Positions 43,773 through 52,294 are shown, counted from the first letter of the stretch. The stretch: DNA of 64,000 bases from Thermohalobaculum sp965247385 (GCA_965247385.1 CBDFHG010000005.1:62001-126000); one strand, 5' to 3'. Numbers and translations: made by a program. Notes: generated by a model from the sequence alone, not told the origin.

Positions 43773-44564
43773 TCAGACCCCATGCGCCCCATCGGACAGC
43801 GTTTTCACGAACGCCAGCACTTCCGCCGCGCTGTCGCCCCTGGCGATGCGGTCGACAATGGCGGTGCCAACCACGACGCCGTCGGCGATGGCAGCGATGG
43901 CGGCGGCGTTTTCCGGGGTCCTGACGCCGAAGCCGACGCAGATGGGCAGGTCGGTCGCCGCCTTGATGCCGGCGACCTCGGGGGCGACGGCGGCGGATTG
44001 GGCAGCGGCGGCGCCGGTGATGCCGGTGATCGAGACGTAGTAGACGAAGCCGGAGGTGTTCTGAAGCACCTTTGGCAGGCGGCGGTCATCGGTGGTAGGT
44101 GTCGCCAGGCGGATGAAGTGCAGGCCCGCCTTGGCGGCGGGGAGGCACAGCTCGTCATCTTCCTCGGGTGGCAGGTCGACGATGATCAGGCCGTCGACGC
44201 CAGCCTGTTTTGCCGCCGCCAGGAAGGTGTCGACGCCCATCGAGTAGATCGGGTTGTAGTAACCCATCAGGATGATCGGCGTTTCGGCGTCGCCTTCGCG
44301 GAAGGCGCACACCATTTCCAGGGTCTTCGCCATCGTCTGGCCGGCGCCCAACGCGCGTTGCCCGGCAAGCTGGATCGAGGGACCATCGGCCATCGGGTCG
44401 GTGAAGGGCATGCCCAGTTCAATGACATCGACGCCAGCGGCGGGCAGGCCGCGCACGATCTCCATGCAGGTTTCGAAGTCCGGGTCGCCCGCCATGGTGA
44501 ACGAGATGAAGGCGGATCTGCCTTCAGCCTTCAGGCTGGCGAAGCGTGCGTCGATGCGGGACAT
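43773..44564 (-). CDS. trpA: Tryptophan synthase alpha chain
   Basis: 263 aa from the ATG at 44564 (AAGGGGG upstream). TIM barrel that cleaves indole-3-glycerol phosphate and passes indole to TrpB. Signatures: FISFTMAGDPDFETCMEIVR, VDVIELGMPFTDPMADGPSI (catalytic E in the E-L-G block and D in F-T-D-P), MGYYNPIYSMG, GLIIVDLPPEED and VGFGVRTPENA. The usual trpB-trpA order is kept, but an RGG-tailed small gene lies between them. Confidence 0.97.
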   Translation of the reverse strand: MSRIDARFASLKAEGRSAFISFTMAGDPDFETCMEIVRGLPAAGVDVIELGMPFTDPMADGPSIQLAGQRALGAGQTMAKTLEMVCAFREGDAETPIILMGYYNPIYSMGVDTFLAAAKQAGVDGLIIVDLPPEEDDELCLPAAKAGLHFIRLATPTTDDRRLPKVLQNTSGFVYYVSITGITGAAAAQSAAVAPEVAGIKAATDLPICVGFGVRTPENAAAIAAIADGVVVGTAIVDRIARGDSAAEVLAFVKTLSDGAHGV

Positions 44565-44610
44565 TGTTTTCCCCCTTGGTCTGTATCGGCTGTCGTCGGC
44601 AACCCCCACC

Positions 44611-44641
44611 CTGTCCCTCCCCCTCTCTGGGGGAGGGGACG
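44611..44641. repeat. REP-like hairpin between trpA and its upstream gene
   Basis: GTCCCTCCCCC and GGGGGAGGGGAC form a G/C-rich imperfect stem about 50 bp upstream of the trpA start. Similar pyrimidine/purine hairpins recur at 46881-46908 and about 61518-61543. Such units are common between alphaproteobacterial genes and may act as attenuating or stabilising hairpins. Confidence 0.6.
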
Positions 44642-44685
44642 CCAGTAGCAGGGGTCGTGCCCAGTACCGGACTTAACCCGGTCGC

Positions 44686-45075
44686 TCAGCCGTCGTCCTT
44701 GCGGAAGTATTTCTTGTCGCGGGGCTTGCCGTCCCAGCCGGTCTTGCGCGGAGGGCGGTCGTCGCCGCCGCGATCACGGTCTCCACCACGATCCCCGCCA
44801 CGATCCCTGTCGCCGCCGCCGCGGTAAGGGGGCTTGCCGCCCCGGTCGCCGCCCCGGTCGCCGCCGCGGTCGCCGCCGCGGGGTGCGCCGCGTCCGCCGC
44901 CGGCATCCTCGCGGATTTCCCATTTGTTGATGAGCGCGGGGTTGAAGCTGTCGCGACCGATGACGCCCTCGTTGCACCAGATGGTCGAGACGCTGTCGTC
45001 GGTGCATTCCTCGACGCACATGCGCATCGAGCCGGATTTCAGGACCACCAGATCCCCAACATTGAACTTTGCCAC
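44686..45075 (-). CDS. YodC-like (DUF2158) protein with RGG/GGDR-repeat tail
   Basis: 129 aa. The N-terminal 55 residues, AKFNVGDLVVLKSGSMRMCV then EECTDDSVSTIWCNEGV, match the small SH3-like DUF2158/YodC domain (G-D-x-V-x-L-K-S-G-x-x-M, then W-C/F). From about residue 58 to 110 the chain is almost only G, D, R and P, with five or more GGDRGGDR repeats and RGG steps, ending in a basic-acidic KTGWDGKPRDKKYFRKDDG. Low-complexity RGG tails bind RNA in other proteins. The gene stands between trpB (10 bp away) and trpA on the same strand. Function unknown. Confidence 0.85.
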   Translation of the reverse strand: MAKFNVGDLVVLKSGSMRMCVEECTDDSVSTIWCNEGVIGRDSFNPALINKWEIREDAGGGRGAPRGGDRGGDRGGDRGGKPPYRGGGDRDRGGDRGGDRDRGGDDRPPRKTGWDGKPRDKKYFRKDDG

Positions 45076-45085
45076 GTGTATTTCC

Positions 45086-46306
45086 TCAGATCTGGGCGCC
45101 CAGCGCCTCTGCCACGGTAAAGATGTCCTTGTCGCCCCGGCCGCACATGTTCATTACCAGCAGATTGTCGGCGGGGAGAGTCGGCGCCAGCTTGGCCACA
45201 TGCGCCAAAGCGTGACTGGGTTCAAGGGCCGGGATGATGCCCTCAGTGACGCAGCTAAGCTTGAACGCCTCCAGCGCTTCCTGGTCGGTGACGCTGGCAT
45301 ACTCGACCCGGCCCATATCATGCAGCCAGGAATGCTCCGGCCCGATGCCCGGATAGTCGAGCCCGGCGGAGATCGAATGACCCTCAAGGATCTGGCCGTC
45401 GTCGTCCTGCAACAGGTAGGTGCGATTGCCGTGCAGCACGCCGGGGCGGCCGCCGGTCAGGCTGGCGGCGTGCTCCATGCGTTCGTCGACGCCGTGGCCG
45501 CCGGCCTCGACGCCGATGATGCGGATATCCGGGTCGTCGAGGAACGGATGGAACAGTCCCATGGCGTTGGAGCCGCCGCCGATACAGGCGACCAGGGTGT
45601 CGGGCAGACGGCCCTCGCGCGCCAGCATCTGTTCGCGGGTCTCGCGGCCGATGATCGACTGGAAGTCGCGTACCATCGTCGGATAGGGGTGCGGGCCCGC
45701 AACGGTGCCGATACAGTAGAAGGTGTCGCGCACATTGGTGACCCAGTCGCGCAGCGCCTCGTTCATGGCGTCCTTGAGCGTGGCGCGCCCGGCGGTGACC
45801 GGGATAACCTCGGCACCCAGCAGCTTCATGCGGAAGACGTTGGGCATCTGGCGCTCGACGTCTGTTTGGCCCATGAAGACGACGCATTGCAGTCCGAAGC
45901 GGGCGCAGACGGTGGCGGTCGCCACCCCGTGCTGTCCGGCACCGGTCTCGGCGATGATGCGCTTCTTGCCCATGCGCCGCGCCAGCAGGATTTGGCCCAG
46001 CACGTTGTTGATCTTGTGCGCGCCGGTGTGGTTCAGTTCGTCGCGCTTGAGGTAGATCTTGGCGCCGTCGAAATGCGCGGTCAGGCGCTCGGCGAAGTAC
46101 AAGGGCGAAGGGCGGCCGACATAGTGCTTCCACAGGTCGTCCATCTCGGCCCAGAAACCGGTGTCGGTCTTGGACTTCTCGTATTGGGCCTCGAGGTCGA
46201 GGATCAGCGGCATCAGCGTCTCGGAGACGAAGCGCCCGCCGAAGTCGCCGAAGCGGCCGCGCTCGTCGGGGCCGGTGCGGTAGCTGTTGGGTGCGGCGTC
46301 GTTCAT
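45086..46306 (-). CDS. trpB: Tryptophan synthase beta chain
   Basis: 406 aa. N-terminal GRFGDFGGRFVSETLMPLIL, then RPSPLYFAERLTAHFDGAKI, and the PLP lysine in LNHTGAHKINNVLGQILLAR. Also ETGAGQHGVATATVCARFGL, ACIGGGSNAMGLFHPF and the phosphate-binding glycine loop. Condenses indole with serine. Start ATG at 46306. It is followed by the RGG-tailed gene and trpA, and separated from trpF by 1.2 kb of repeats and a broken GNAT gene. Confidence 0.98.
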   Translation of the reverse strand: MNDAAPNSYRTGPDERGRFGDFGGRFVSETLMPLILDLEAQYEKSKTDTGFWAEMDDLWKHYVGRPSPLYFAERLTAHFDGAKIYLKRDELNHTGAHKINNVLGQILLARRMGKKRIIAETGAGQHGVATATVCARFGLQCVVFMGQTDVERQMPNVFRMKLLGAEVIPVTAGRATLKDAMNEALRDWVTNVRDTFYCIGTVAGPHPYPTMVRDFQSIIGRETREQMLAREGRLPDTLVACIGGGSNAMGLFHPFLDDPDIRIIGVEAGGHGVDERMEHAASLTGGRPGVLHGNRTYLLQDDDGQILEGHSISAGLDYPGIGPEHSWLHDMGRVEYASVTDQEALEAFKLSCVTEGIIPALEPSHALAHVAKLAPTLPADNLLVMNMCGRGDKDIFTVAEALGAQI

Positions 46307-47009
46307 ACCGTGGGTTCTCCTGCCGGAAACTCAACGCCTCTTTAGCGCTCCCGATCCGATCCGTCATCAGGGATTGCGCGTTGCAGGGGCGAATGTGGGG
46401 CGGCGAGGTCCGTTATGTGACCGCGCTTTTGAAGGAACTCGCCGGGAAACGCCGTCTTTCCCGCACCTGCGGCCACAGCTGCGGGCCCACAGTTGCGGGG
46501 ATGACGCCACGCCCGTGTGGCCGACGGCCGGTCCGAATGCGCGCCGGGAATACCCGATACGGGATTTCACCCGGTGCTCCGCCACCGCTGAAAACCGTGT
46601 AACGCGCGTGCAAGTTGTGTTAACTCATTTATAATACAGCATTATCTAAAAAACATGTTATCGGGCGGGCAAGCAAAACCGGGCCGTGAAGGCTGGCGGC
46701 CCCCGCCCGACGCCCGGGTCGGCTAAAACCGCCGCGCCATTCATTTTCCTGGAGCACGCATGCTGGGCTTGTCGGGGTCGACAGCGACGAGGACGTCATC
46801 CAATGTCGACTGAACTTTCTCCGACTGTACTACTCCGAGGCCCTTGGCGTGCAGGGTGAAGGCTAAATCCCACCCTTTTCCGGCTTCTCCCTGTCCAGGG
46901 AGAACCGGGTTTCACTGATCCCGACTCCTCGAACCGAGGATGCGCTGTCCCGGATCAAGCCCGGGACGGCGCGGCTCAAGTGGATAGGTTCCGATCAGGG
47001 AAATATTCT
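46307..47009. other. Repeat-rich spacer between trpB and the GNAT remnant
   Basis: 703 bp without an intact gene. It holds an A+T-rich patch (46610-46665, TATAAT at 46630-46635), a hairpin at 46881-46908 (CGG-TTCTCCCTG type), a small stem TCCTCG-AAC-CGAGGA at 46925-46939 and a REP-like stem GTCCCGG/CCGGGAC at 46947-46967. On the minus strand, 46866 down to 46749 can be read as a coding-like tail (AKGLGVVQSEKVQSTLDDVL then VAVDPDKPSMRAPGK and stop) without a start, perhaps a gene scrap. Otherwise I see nothing. Confidence 0.5.
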
Positions 47010-47467
47010 CTAAAGCACCCGCTTCATGCCCCAGTGAGATGGTTCGAAACCCAGGCGCTCGTAGAAGCGCAGCGCATCGGTGCGGTTGCGGTCGGTGGTG
47101 AGTTGCACCAAATTGCAGCCGGTGGCAGCGGCGCACGCGAAGGCGGCCTCGAACAGCGCCTCGCCGATTCCCCGTCCGCGGTGATTCGCATGGACACGGA
47201 CGCCCTCGATCCGGGCCCGCGAGGCGCCCTTGCGCGAAAGCCCGTGGATGACGGTGAATTACAGGCAGCCGACGAGCGTGCCGCCCTGACAGTCTTCGGC
47301 GGCCTCAGCCACCAGATAGGCGTTGCCGGGTTGTGCCGACATCGCCTCGAAGGCGCGTGGGTAAACCGGGTCGCCCGGGGGGCCTCGCGGCCCCGGCCCA
47401 GGCCGTCATCGGCCAGGAGATGGGCGATGGCGGCTATATCGGCCTCGACTGCGTCACGAAAAATCAT
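47010..47467 (-). pseudogene. GNAT acetyltransferase, frameshift plus internal stop
   Basis: From the ATG at 47467: MIFRDAVEADIAAIAHLLAD then DGLGRGREAP. At a run of six C (minus strand, about 47375-47380) the frame slips; the expected chain continues GDPVYPRAFEAMSAQPGNAY then LVAEAAEDCQGGTLVGCL. A TAA at 47261-47259 interrupts it, and the rest, FTVIHGLSRKGASRARIEGV then RVHANHRGRGIGEALFEAAF and ALRFYERLGFEPSHWGMKRV, runs to a TAG at 47012-47010. The acetyl-CoA loop RGRGIG is intact. Two independent lesions make a true pseudogene likely. It starts 7 bp after trpF. Confidence 0.8.
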
Positions 47468-47474
47468 ATGCCCA

Positions 47475-48125
47475 TCATGATTTTGGGGAAGCCGCGCAAA
47501 TGAAGGCGGTGATTTTGTCCAGATCCTTGACGCCGGGGGTACTCTCGACGCCGGAGGAGACATCGAGCTGTTCAGCCCCGGTCAGCCGGACCGCCTCGGC
47601 CACATTCGCCGCCGTGAGTCCGCCCGCCAGCATCCAGGGGCGCGCCCAGTTCCGGTTGGCGATCAGGCGCCAGTCGAAGGTGAGGGCATTGCCACCGGGG
47701 AGAAACCCCGCGCCTTCGCGCGGTGGCCTGGTGTCAATCAGGAGTTGGTCGGCGACCGCCTCGTAATCGACGATCTGCGGCAGGTCAGCGGCATCGCGGA
47801 TGCCAACGGTCTTTATCACCGGCAGAGCGGTGCGGGTGCGAACCTCCGCCACCCGCTGAGGGGTCTCATGGCCATGGAGTTGCAGCATGTCGACGGGGAT
47901 TTCGGCGACGAGCTTGTCGAGGAAGCTGTCCTCGGGGTCAACCAGCACTGCGACCTTGTTGATCCCGGCGGGCGCGGCCAGGACCAGTTCGCGGGCGGCG
48001 GCCAGTTCCAGCGAGCGTGGCGAGGGCGGGTAGAACATAAAGCCAATATAGGCCGCGCCATCATGGGCAGCCTGCGCCACCGCGGCGGCAGTGCTCAATC
48101 CACAAATTTTGACCTTGATTGGAAT
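47475..48125 (-). CDS. trpF: Phosphoribosylanthranilate isomerase, with non-canonical start
   Basis: 216 aa if begun at the ATT at 48125. The essential N-terminal catalytic motif KICGL lies at about residues 5-9 and is followed by the family's AAYIGFMFYPPSPR, VDMLQLHGHE, LLIDTRPPREGAG and MLAGGLTAANVAEAV. Upstream of KICGL the frame reads stop-G-R-R-I-I-P-I-K-V-K: there is no ATG, GTG or TTG between the stop at 48140 and the motif. The first TTG (48098) lies inside the motif and would delete it. So translation must begin at ATT or ATC (ATT is used by infC), aided by GAGGG upstream, or the start is mutated. It follows lapA, with 12 bases between. Confidence 0.85.
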   Translation of the reverse strand: MPIKVKICGLSTAAAVAQAAHDGAAYIGFMFYPPSPRSLELAAARELVLAAPAGINKVAVLVDPEDSFLDKLVAEIPVDMLQLHGHETPQRVAEVRTRTALPVIKTVGIRDAADLPQIVDYEAVADQLLIDTRPPREGAGFLPGGNALTFDWRLIANRNWARPWMLAGGLTAANVAEAVRLTGAEQLDVSSGVESTPGVKDLDKITAFICAASPKS

Positions 48126-48137
48126 GATCCGGCGCCC

Positions 48138-48476
48138 TCAAACGGCGGGGATGCGCGGCAGTTCGTCGTCCCGGTCGCCCAGTTTTGCCTGCAGCCGGGA
48201 GAGCTCGTGGCGAAGCTGCACGATCTCGCGCCGCTTCTCCTCGGCCACCTTGCGCTGCCTGTGCTCGCGCAGGAACTCGATCACCAGCCCGACCAGGATG
48301 CCCAGCAGCACGGCTGCAAGAATCACCACCGCCAAGGGAAGCCCCTTGATGCTGAAGCCGTCTCCGAACAACGCCGCAGGCAGCAGATAGAGATCGACAG
48401 CTGCCATGTTGGCGACGCCGAGGGCAATGAGAATCATGGCCAGCAGGCCGAGTACGATCAGCTTGATCGTTCGCAT
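48138..48476 (-). CDS. lapA: LapA-domain (DUF1049) inner-membrane protein
   Basis: 112 aa. Two membrane helices: TIKLIVLGLLAMILIALGVA and LPLAVVILAAVLLGILVGLV, then a cytoplasmic coiled-coil tail EKRREIVQLRHELSRLQAKL. This is the LapA layout; in enterobacteria LapA with LapB adjusts LpxC turnover and lipopolysaccharide amount. No lapB is adjacent. It lies between ihfB and trpF, its usual place in Rhodobacterales as far as I recall. GGAAG precedes the ATG at 48476. Confidence 0.85.
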   Translation of the reverse strand: MRTIKLIVLGLLAMILIALGVANMAAVDLYLLPAALFGDGFSIKGLPLAVVILAAVLLGILVGLVIEFLREHRQRKVAEEKRREIVQLRHELSRLQAKLGDRDDELPRIPAV

Positions 48477-48510
48477 CTTCGACTTCCCGGTTTGGGCGGA
48501 CCGTTCAGTC

Positions 48511-48789
48511 TCACCCGTTCATGCGCTCGCGCAACTTCTTGCCGGCCTTGAAGAAGGGAACCGACTTCTCAGGCACCGGCACGGCTGCGCCGGTTCGCGG
48601 GTTCCGCCCCTTCCTGGCACGCCGTTTCTTCACCGAGAACGCGCCGAATCCGCGCAATTCCACCCGATCGCCCCGCTCAAGCGCGACCGTTATCTCTTCG
48701 AAAAGCGTCGAGACGATTCGCTCGACATCCCGCTGATAGAGGTGCGGATTGTCTTCGGCGATCTGTTGAATGAGCTCCGACTTTATCAT
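48511..48789 (-). CDS. ihfB: Integration host factor beta subunit
   Basis: 92 aa. MIKSELIQQIAEDNPHLYQR starts the HU/IHF fold, then RVELRGFGAFSVKKRRARKG and RNPRTGAAVPVPEKSVPFFK, with the DNA-intercalating proline in RNPRTG. HLYQRDVERIV is the beta-subunit type. With IhfA it bends DNA at transcription and recombination sites. GGGGGAACAA precedes the ATG. It follows the sppA gene by 105 bp and leads into lapA. Confidence 0.97.
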   Translation of the reverse strand: MIKSELIQQIAEDNPHLYQRDVERIVSTLFEEITVALERGDRVELRGFGAFSVKKRRARKGRNPRTGAAVPVPEKSVPFFKAGKKLRERMNG

Positions 48790-48894
48790 TTGTTCCCCCG
48801 GTCGGTCGATTTGTTGTGATTCTTATAAGTCCCTGTGCGACTTTTAAAGTTGTCACGCCGGATCGGTATCCGTCAACGTTATGGACGAATTTTC

Positions 48895-49821
48895 CTATTG
48901 AATGATAGCATATAGTCGGTGCCCCGGGAAAAAAATGGCCCGTGAAGGCATAAAGCTGCCCAAACTTTCTTCCAGCAGAGAGGCAGGCCAAGGCAAGGGC
49001 GATTCGTTCCAATCGTAGTCGACGGTGGCCAGATCGGTGGGCAGGTCGCGGTTTTCAGAGAGCCATTCGCGCGCGGAATCCTCGTCGCCGATCGCGTCGA
49101 TCAGGCCCAGTTCGACCGCCTGACGGCCGGTGAAGACGCGCCCGTCAGCAACCTCGTCGAGCGCTGCTCCGGAGAGGCTGCGCCGTTCAGTCACCAGTGC
49201 CTTGAACCAGGCGTAGCTGTCCTCGATCAGCGCCCGTTGGGCGCTGAGTGCCGCCGCGTCCGGGCGCGTTGTAAAGCCGGGCTCGGCTTTCAGCGGGGCG
49301 CTTTTGACCCGGGTTACGCCAACTCCCAGCATTTCCATCAGCCCGGCGATGTTCGGGATCTCGGCAACGACGCCGATCGAACCGGTCAGGGTATTGCCGC
49401 GGGCGACGATGAAATCGGTGGCGATCGCGGTGATGTAGCCGCCGGAAGCCGCGGCCTCGGACATTACCGCGACGACCGGCTTGCGCGCCGCCACCTTGCG
49501 CAGACTCTCGTAGAGCGCCTCCGACCCGGCAACGGTGCCGCCTGGGCTGTTGATGTGGACGATCACCGCCTTGACGCGCTTTGATTCGGCGAGGCGGCGC
49601 AACGCCGCGTCGCGCAATTGGTCGTCGAAGATCATGCCCTCGATCCGAACCCGGGCGAGATGGTCGCTGCTGACCGGGCCGACAGCCTTGGGAATCACGG
49701 CGATGGCGGCGACGACGATGGCAACGATCGCAAGGATGCGCCAGAACGCGAGACGGCGCCGAACCCGGCGCCGCTCAAGGATGAGATCTGCTGTCGCACT
49801 CATCGTATTCGTACCCATCAT
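48895..49821 (-). CDS. sppA: Signal peptide peptidase SppA
   Basis: 308 aa from the ATG at 49821; a GTG at 49833 and an ATG at 49803 are alternatives, none with a strong ribosome binding site. One N-terminal membrane anchor (AFWRILAIVAIVVAAIAVIP). The catalytic serine is in VVAVMSEAAASGGYITAIAT, the lysine in VTRVKSAPLKAEPGF, and the substrate strand in VIVHINSPGGTVAGSEALYE. This is the short, single-domain SppA of Gram-positives and alphaproteobacteria. Degrades cleaved signal peptides in the inner membrane. 37 bp after rpsA. Confidence 0.94.
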   Translation of the reverse strand: MMGTNTMSATADLILERRRVRRRLAFWRILAIVAIVVAAIAVIPKAVGPVSSDHLARVRIEGMIFDDQLRDAALRRLAESKRVKAVIVHINSPGGTVAGSEALYESLRKVAARKPVVAVMSEAAASGGYITAIATDFIVARGNTLTGSIGVVAEIPNIAGLMEMLGVGVTRVKSAPLKAEPGFTTRPDAAALSAQRALIEDSYAWFKALVTERRSLSGAALDEVADGRVFTGRQAVELGLIDAIGDEDSAREWLSENRDLPTDLATVDYDWNESPLPWPASLLEESLGSFMPSRAIFFPGHRLYAIIQ

Positions 49822-49858
49822 ATCGGTGCCCACCGCATTGGTGGGCAGGGTGTCGGGA

Positions 49859-51544
49859 TCAGTCGTCCTGCTGCTGCTTCAGTGCGGCACCAAGGATATC
49901 ACCCAGCGACGCGCCGGAGTCGGACGACCCGAACTGCTGGACCGCTTCCTTCTCTTCGGCGATTTCGCGCGCCTTGATCGAGAAGCTGACCTTGCGCGAA
50001 GCCTTGTCGATATTGGTGATCTTCGCGTCGATCCGGTCGCCGGCCGAGAACCGGTCTGGCCGCTGCTCGGCCCGATCGCGGCTGAGATCGGACCGGCGGA
50101 TGAAGCTCTTCATGTCGTCGTATTCGACCTCGATGCCACCATCCTCGATCGCGGTCACACCGACCGTGACCACCTGGCCGCGCTTGACGCCCTGAGTGGC
50201 TGCGGCGAAGGGATCGCTGCCAAGCTGCTTGATCCCGAGCGAGATCCGCTCCTTGTCGGTGTCCACGTCGAGCACCACGGCCTTGACCATGTCACCCTTG
50301 TTGAACTCCTGCATCGCTTCCTCGCCGGAACGGTTCCAGGCGAGATCCGAGAGATGGACCATGCCATCGATATCACCCTCAAGGCCGACGAACAGGCCGA
50401 ATTCGGTGATGTTCTTGACCTCTCCCTCGATCTCGGTGCCGGCTGGGGAGTTTTCGGCGAAGCTGTCCCACGGATTATCCATGCACTGCTTCAGGCCCAG
50501 GCTGACCCGGCGCTTCTGCGGGTCGACGTCCAGGACCATGACCTCAACCGCCTGGGAGGTGGAGACGATCTTGCCGGGATGCGCGTTTTTCTTGGTCCAG
50601 GACATCTCGGAGACATGCACCAGGCCCTCGACGCCAGGCTCCAGTTCGACGAATGCACCGTAATCGGTGATGTTGGTGACCCGACCGGTGAACTTGGTTT
50701 GCAGCGGGTATTTCGCCTCGACGCTCTCCCAGGGGTCGGCCTGCAACTGCTTCATACCGAGGCTGATTCGCTGGGTCTCTTTGCTGACCCGGATGATCTG
50801 GACCTTGATGGTCTCGCCGATCGAGACGATCTCGGAGGGATGGTTGACCCGGCGCCAGGCCATGTCGGTGACATGGAGCAGGCCGTCAACGCCGCCGAGA
50901 TCGACGAATGCGCCGTAATCGGTGACGTTCTTGACCACGCCGTCGACCACATCGCCCTCGGTGAGCCTGGCGACAATCTCGGCGCGCTGCTCGGCGCGGC
51001 TCTCCTCGAGTACGGCGCGGCGCGAGACGACGATGTTGCCGCGACGGCGATCCATCTTGAGAATCTGGAACGGCTGCGGCACACCCATCAGCGGGCCGAC
51101 ATCGCGCACCGGGCGGACATCGATCTGGCTGCCGGGGAGGAAGGCAACCGCACCGCCGAGATCGACGGTGAAGCCGCCCTTGACGCGGCCGAAGATGGCG
51201 CCCTCGACGCGCTCCTCGTTCTCGTTCGCTTTCTCGAGCAGGTCCCAGGCTTCCTCGCGGCGGGCTTTCTCGCGGCTGATCGCGGCTTCGCCGCGGGCGT
51301 TCTCGACCCGGTCGAGAAAGACCTCGACTTCATCGCCGACGACGATTTCGGAGGGTTTGCCGGGGGCGGCGAATTCCTTGAGATCGACGCGGCCTTCAAC
51401 CTTGAAGCCGACATCGATGATCGCCTGGCCGTTTTCGACGGCGATCACTTTTCCTTTGACGACGGTCCCCTCTTTCGGGGTATCGCGTTCGAGGCTTTCG
51501 TTCAGCAGGACCTCAAATTCGTCCATGGACGCGGTAGCGGACAT
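49859..51544 (-). CDS. rpsA: 30S ribosomal protein S1
   Basis: 561 aa with six S1 RNA-binding repeats; the typical phrase appears as VKNVTDYGAFVDLGGVDGLL, VTNITDYGAFVELEPGVEGL and VKNITEFGLFVGLEGDIDGM, with earlier and later copies (GKVIAVENGQAIIDVGFKVE and GVTAIEDGGIEVEYDDMKSF). Brings mRNA to the 30S subunit. Order aroA-cmk-rpsA is conserved. The 112-bp leader between cmk and rpsA contains a run of seven T after cmk and could hold autoregulatory structure, as in E. coli. Confidence 0.98.
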   Translation of the reverse strand: MSATASMDEFEVLLNESLERDTPKEGTVVKGKVIAVENGQAIIDVGFKVEGRVDLKEFAAPGKPSEIVVGDEVEVFLDRVENARGEAAISREKARREEAWDLLEKANENEERVEGAIFGRVKGGFTVDLGGAVAFLPGSQIDVRPVRDVGPLMGVPQPFQILKMDRRRGNIVVSRRAVLEESRAEQRAEIVARLTEGDVVDGVVKNVTDYGAFVDLGGVDGLLHVTDMAWRRVNHPSEIVSIGETIKVQIIRVSKETQRISLGMKQLQADPWESVEAKYPLQTKFTGRVTNITDYGAFVELEPGVEGLVHVSEMSWTKKNAHPGKIVSTSQAVEVMVLDVDPQKRRVSLGLKQCMDNPWDSFAENSPAGTEIEGEVKNITEFGLFVGLEGDIDGMVHLSDLAWNRSGEEAMQEFNKGDMVKAVVLDVDTDKERISLGIKQLGSDPFAAATQGVKRGQVVTVGVTAIEDGGIEVEYDDMKSFIRRSDLSRDRAEQRPDRFSAGDRIDAKITNIDKASRKVSFSIKAREIAEEKEAVQQFGSSDSGASLGDILGAALKQQQDD

Positions 51545-51655
51545 ATATGTAGTCTCCTATCAGGATCTTTTCGGGCCAGCCGGTTGTGTCCGGCGGTCTT
51601 CGGGTTTCTGTGTCAGGGCAGCACGTCAAAAAAAGACCACCCAGCCGGGAGCTCG

Positions 51656-52294
51656 CTATTGCGCCCGGTCAAGTGCCTGCTCGATGATCTGTGCCGCCTT
51701 GTCGACGGCCGCGTCTATAGCCAATTCCGTCGTGTCCAGCAAGTGGGCTTCTTCATCCTGGCGCATCGGCGCATCGGCGCGTCCGGCGTCGCGGGCATCG
51801 CGTGAGCGCAGATCGACCCGAACCTGATCGATGGTGGCGTCTTCTCCGCGTTGGAGAAGTTCCCTGTGCCGCCGTCGGGCGCGGGTCTCGTCGCTGGCGA
51901 TGACGAACAGCTTCACATTCGCCTGAGGGCAGATCACCGTGCCGATGTCGCGCCCGTCCAGCACCGCGCCACCTTCGCGCGCGGCGAAGCGGCGTTGGAA
52001 ATCCAGCAGGGCCATGCGCACTTCCGGGACTGCCGCCACTTTCGAGGCAGCGCGCGCAACCATGGCGCCGCGCAGGCCTTCCGCCTCAAGGTCGGCGGGG
52101 GCCAGCTTCTTGGCGATCAGCGCTGCGACACCCTCATCCAACACACCGCGCCCCTGATCCATCGCCTTCTTGCCGACGGCGCGGTACAGCATCCCGGTAT
52201 CCAGATGGGCAAAACCGAATCGCGCCGCGACCGCCCTGGCGATGGTTCCCTTGCCGGCAGCGGCGGGGCCATCGATGGCGACGACGAACTTCAT
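51656..52294 (-). CDS. cmk: Cytidylate kinase
   Basis: 212 aa. P-loop in VVAIDGPAAAGKGTIARAVA, then ARFGFAHLDTGMLYRAVG, VVLDGRDIGT-type VLDGRDIGTVICPQANVKLF, and ASDETRARRRHRELLQRGED with the lid arginines. Phosphorylates CMP and dCMP. The start codon overlaps the aroA stop by one base (TGATG), so the two are coupled. Confidence 0.97.
   Translation of the reverse strand: MKFVVAIDGPAAAGKGTIARAVAARFGFAHLDTGMLYRAVGKKAMDQGRGVLDEGVAALIAKKLAPADLEAEGLRGAMVARAASKVAAVPEVRMALLDFQRRFAAREGGAVLDGRDIGTVICPQANVKLFVIASDETRARRRHRELLQRGEDATIDQVRVDLRSRDARDAGRADAPMRQDEEAHLLDTTELAIDAAVDKAAQIIEQALDRAQ

Noticed and set aside
44870..44975. GGDR-coding repeats as a possible CRISPR or tandem array
   Set aside because: Units are short, in-frame and contiguous without spacers; this is a low-complexity protein tail.
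44834..46345. 503-codon plus-strand ORF opposite trpB
   Set aside because: Antisense of trpB and of the GGDR repeat, giving an artificial PPRSPP start.
46607..46635. Promoter with TATAAT upstream of an unknown plus-strand gene
   Set aside because: No acceptable -35 at 16-18 bp and no gene follows on the plus strand.
51610..51655. Terminator after cmk based on seven T on the minus strand
   Set aside because: The preceding stem is only about three base pairs, too weak, and rpsA is expected to be read from the same region.
49535..51805. 756-codon plus-strand ORF opposite rpsA, cmk and sppA
   Set aside because: Acidic, repetitive antisense of the S1 repeats and neighbours; three real genes cover it on the other strand.
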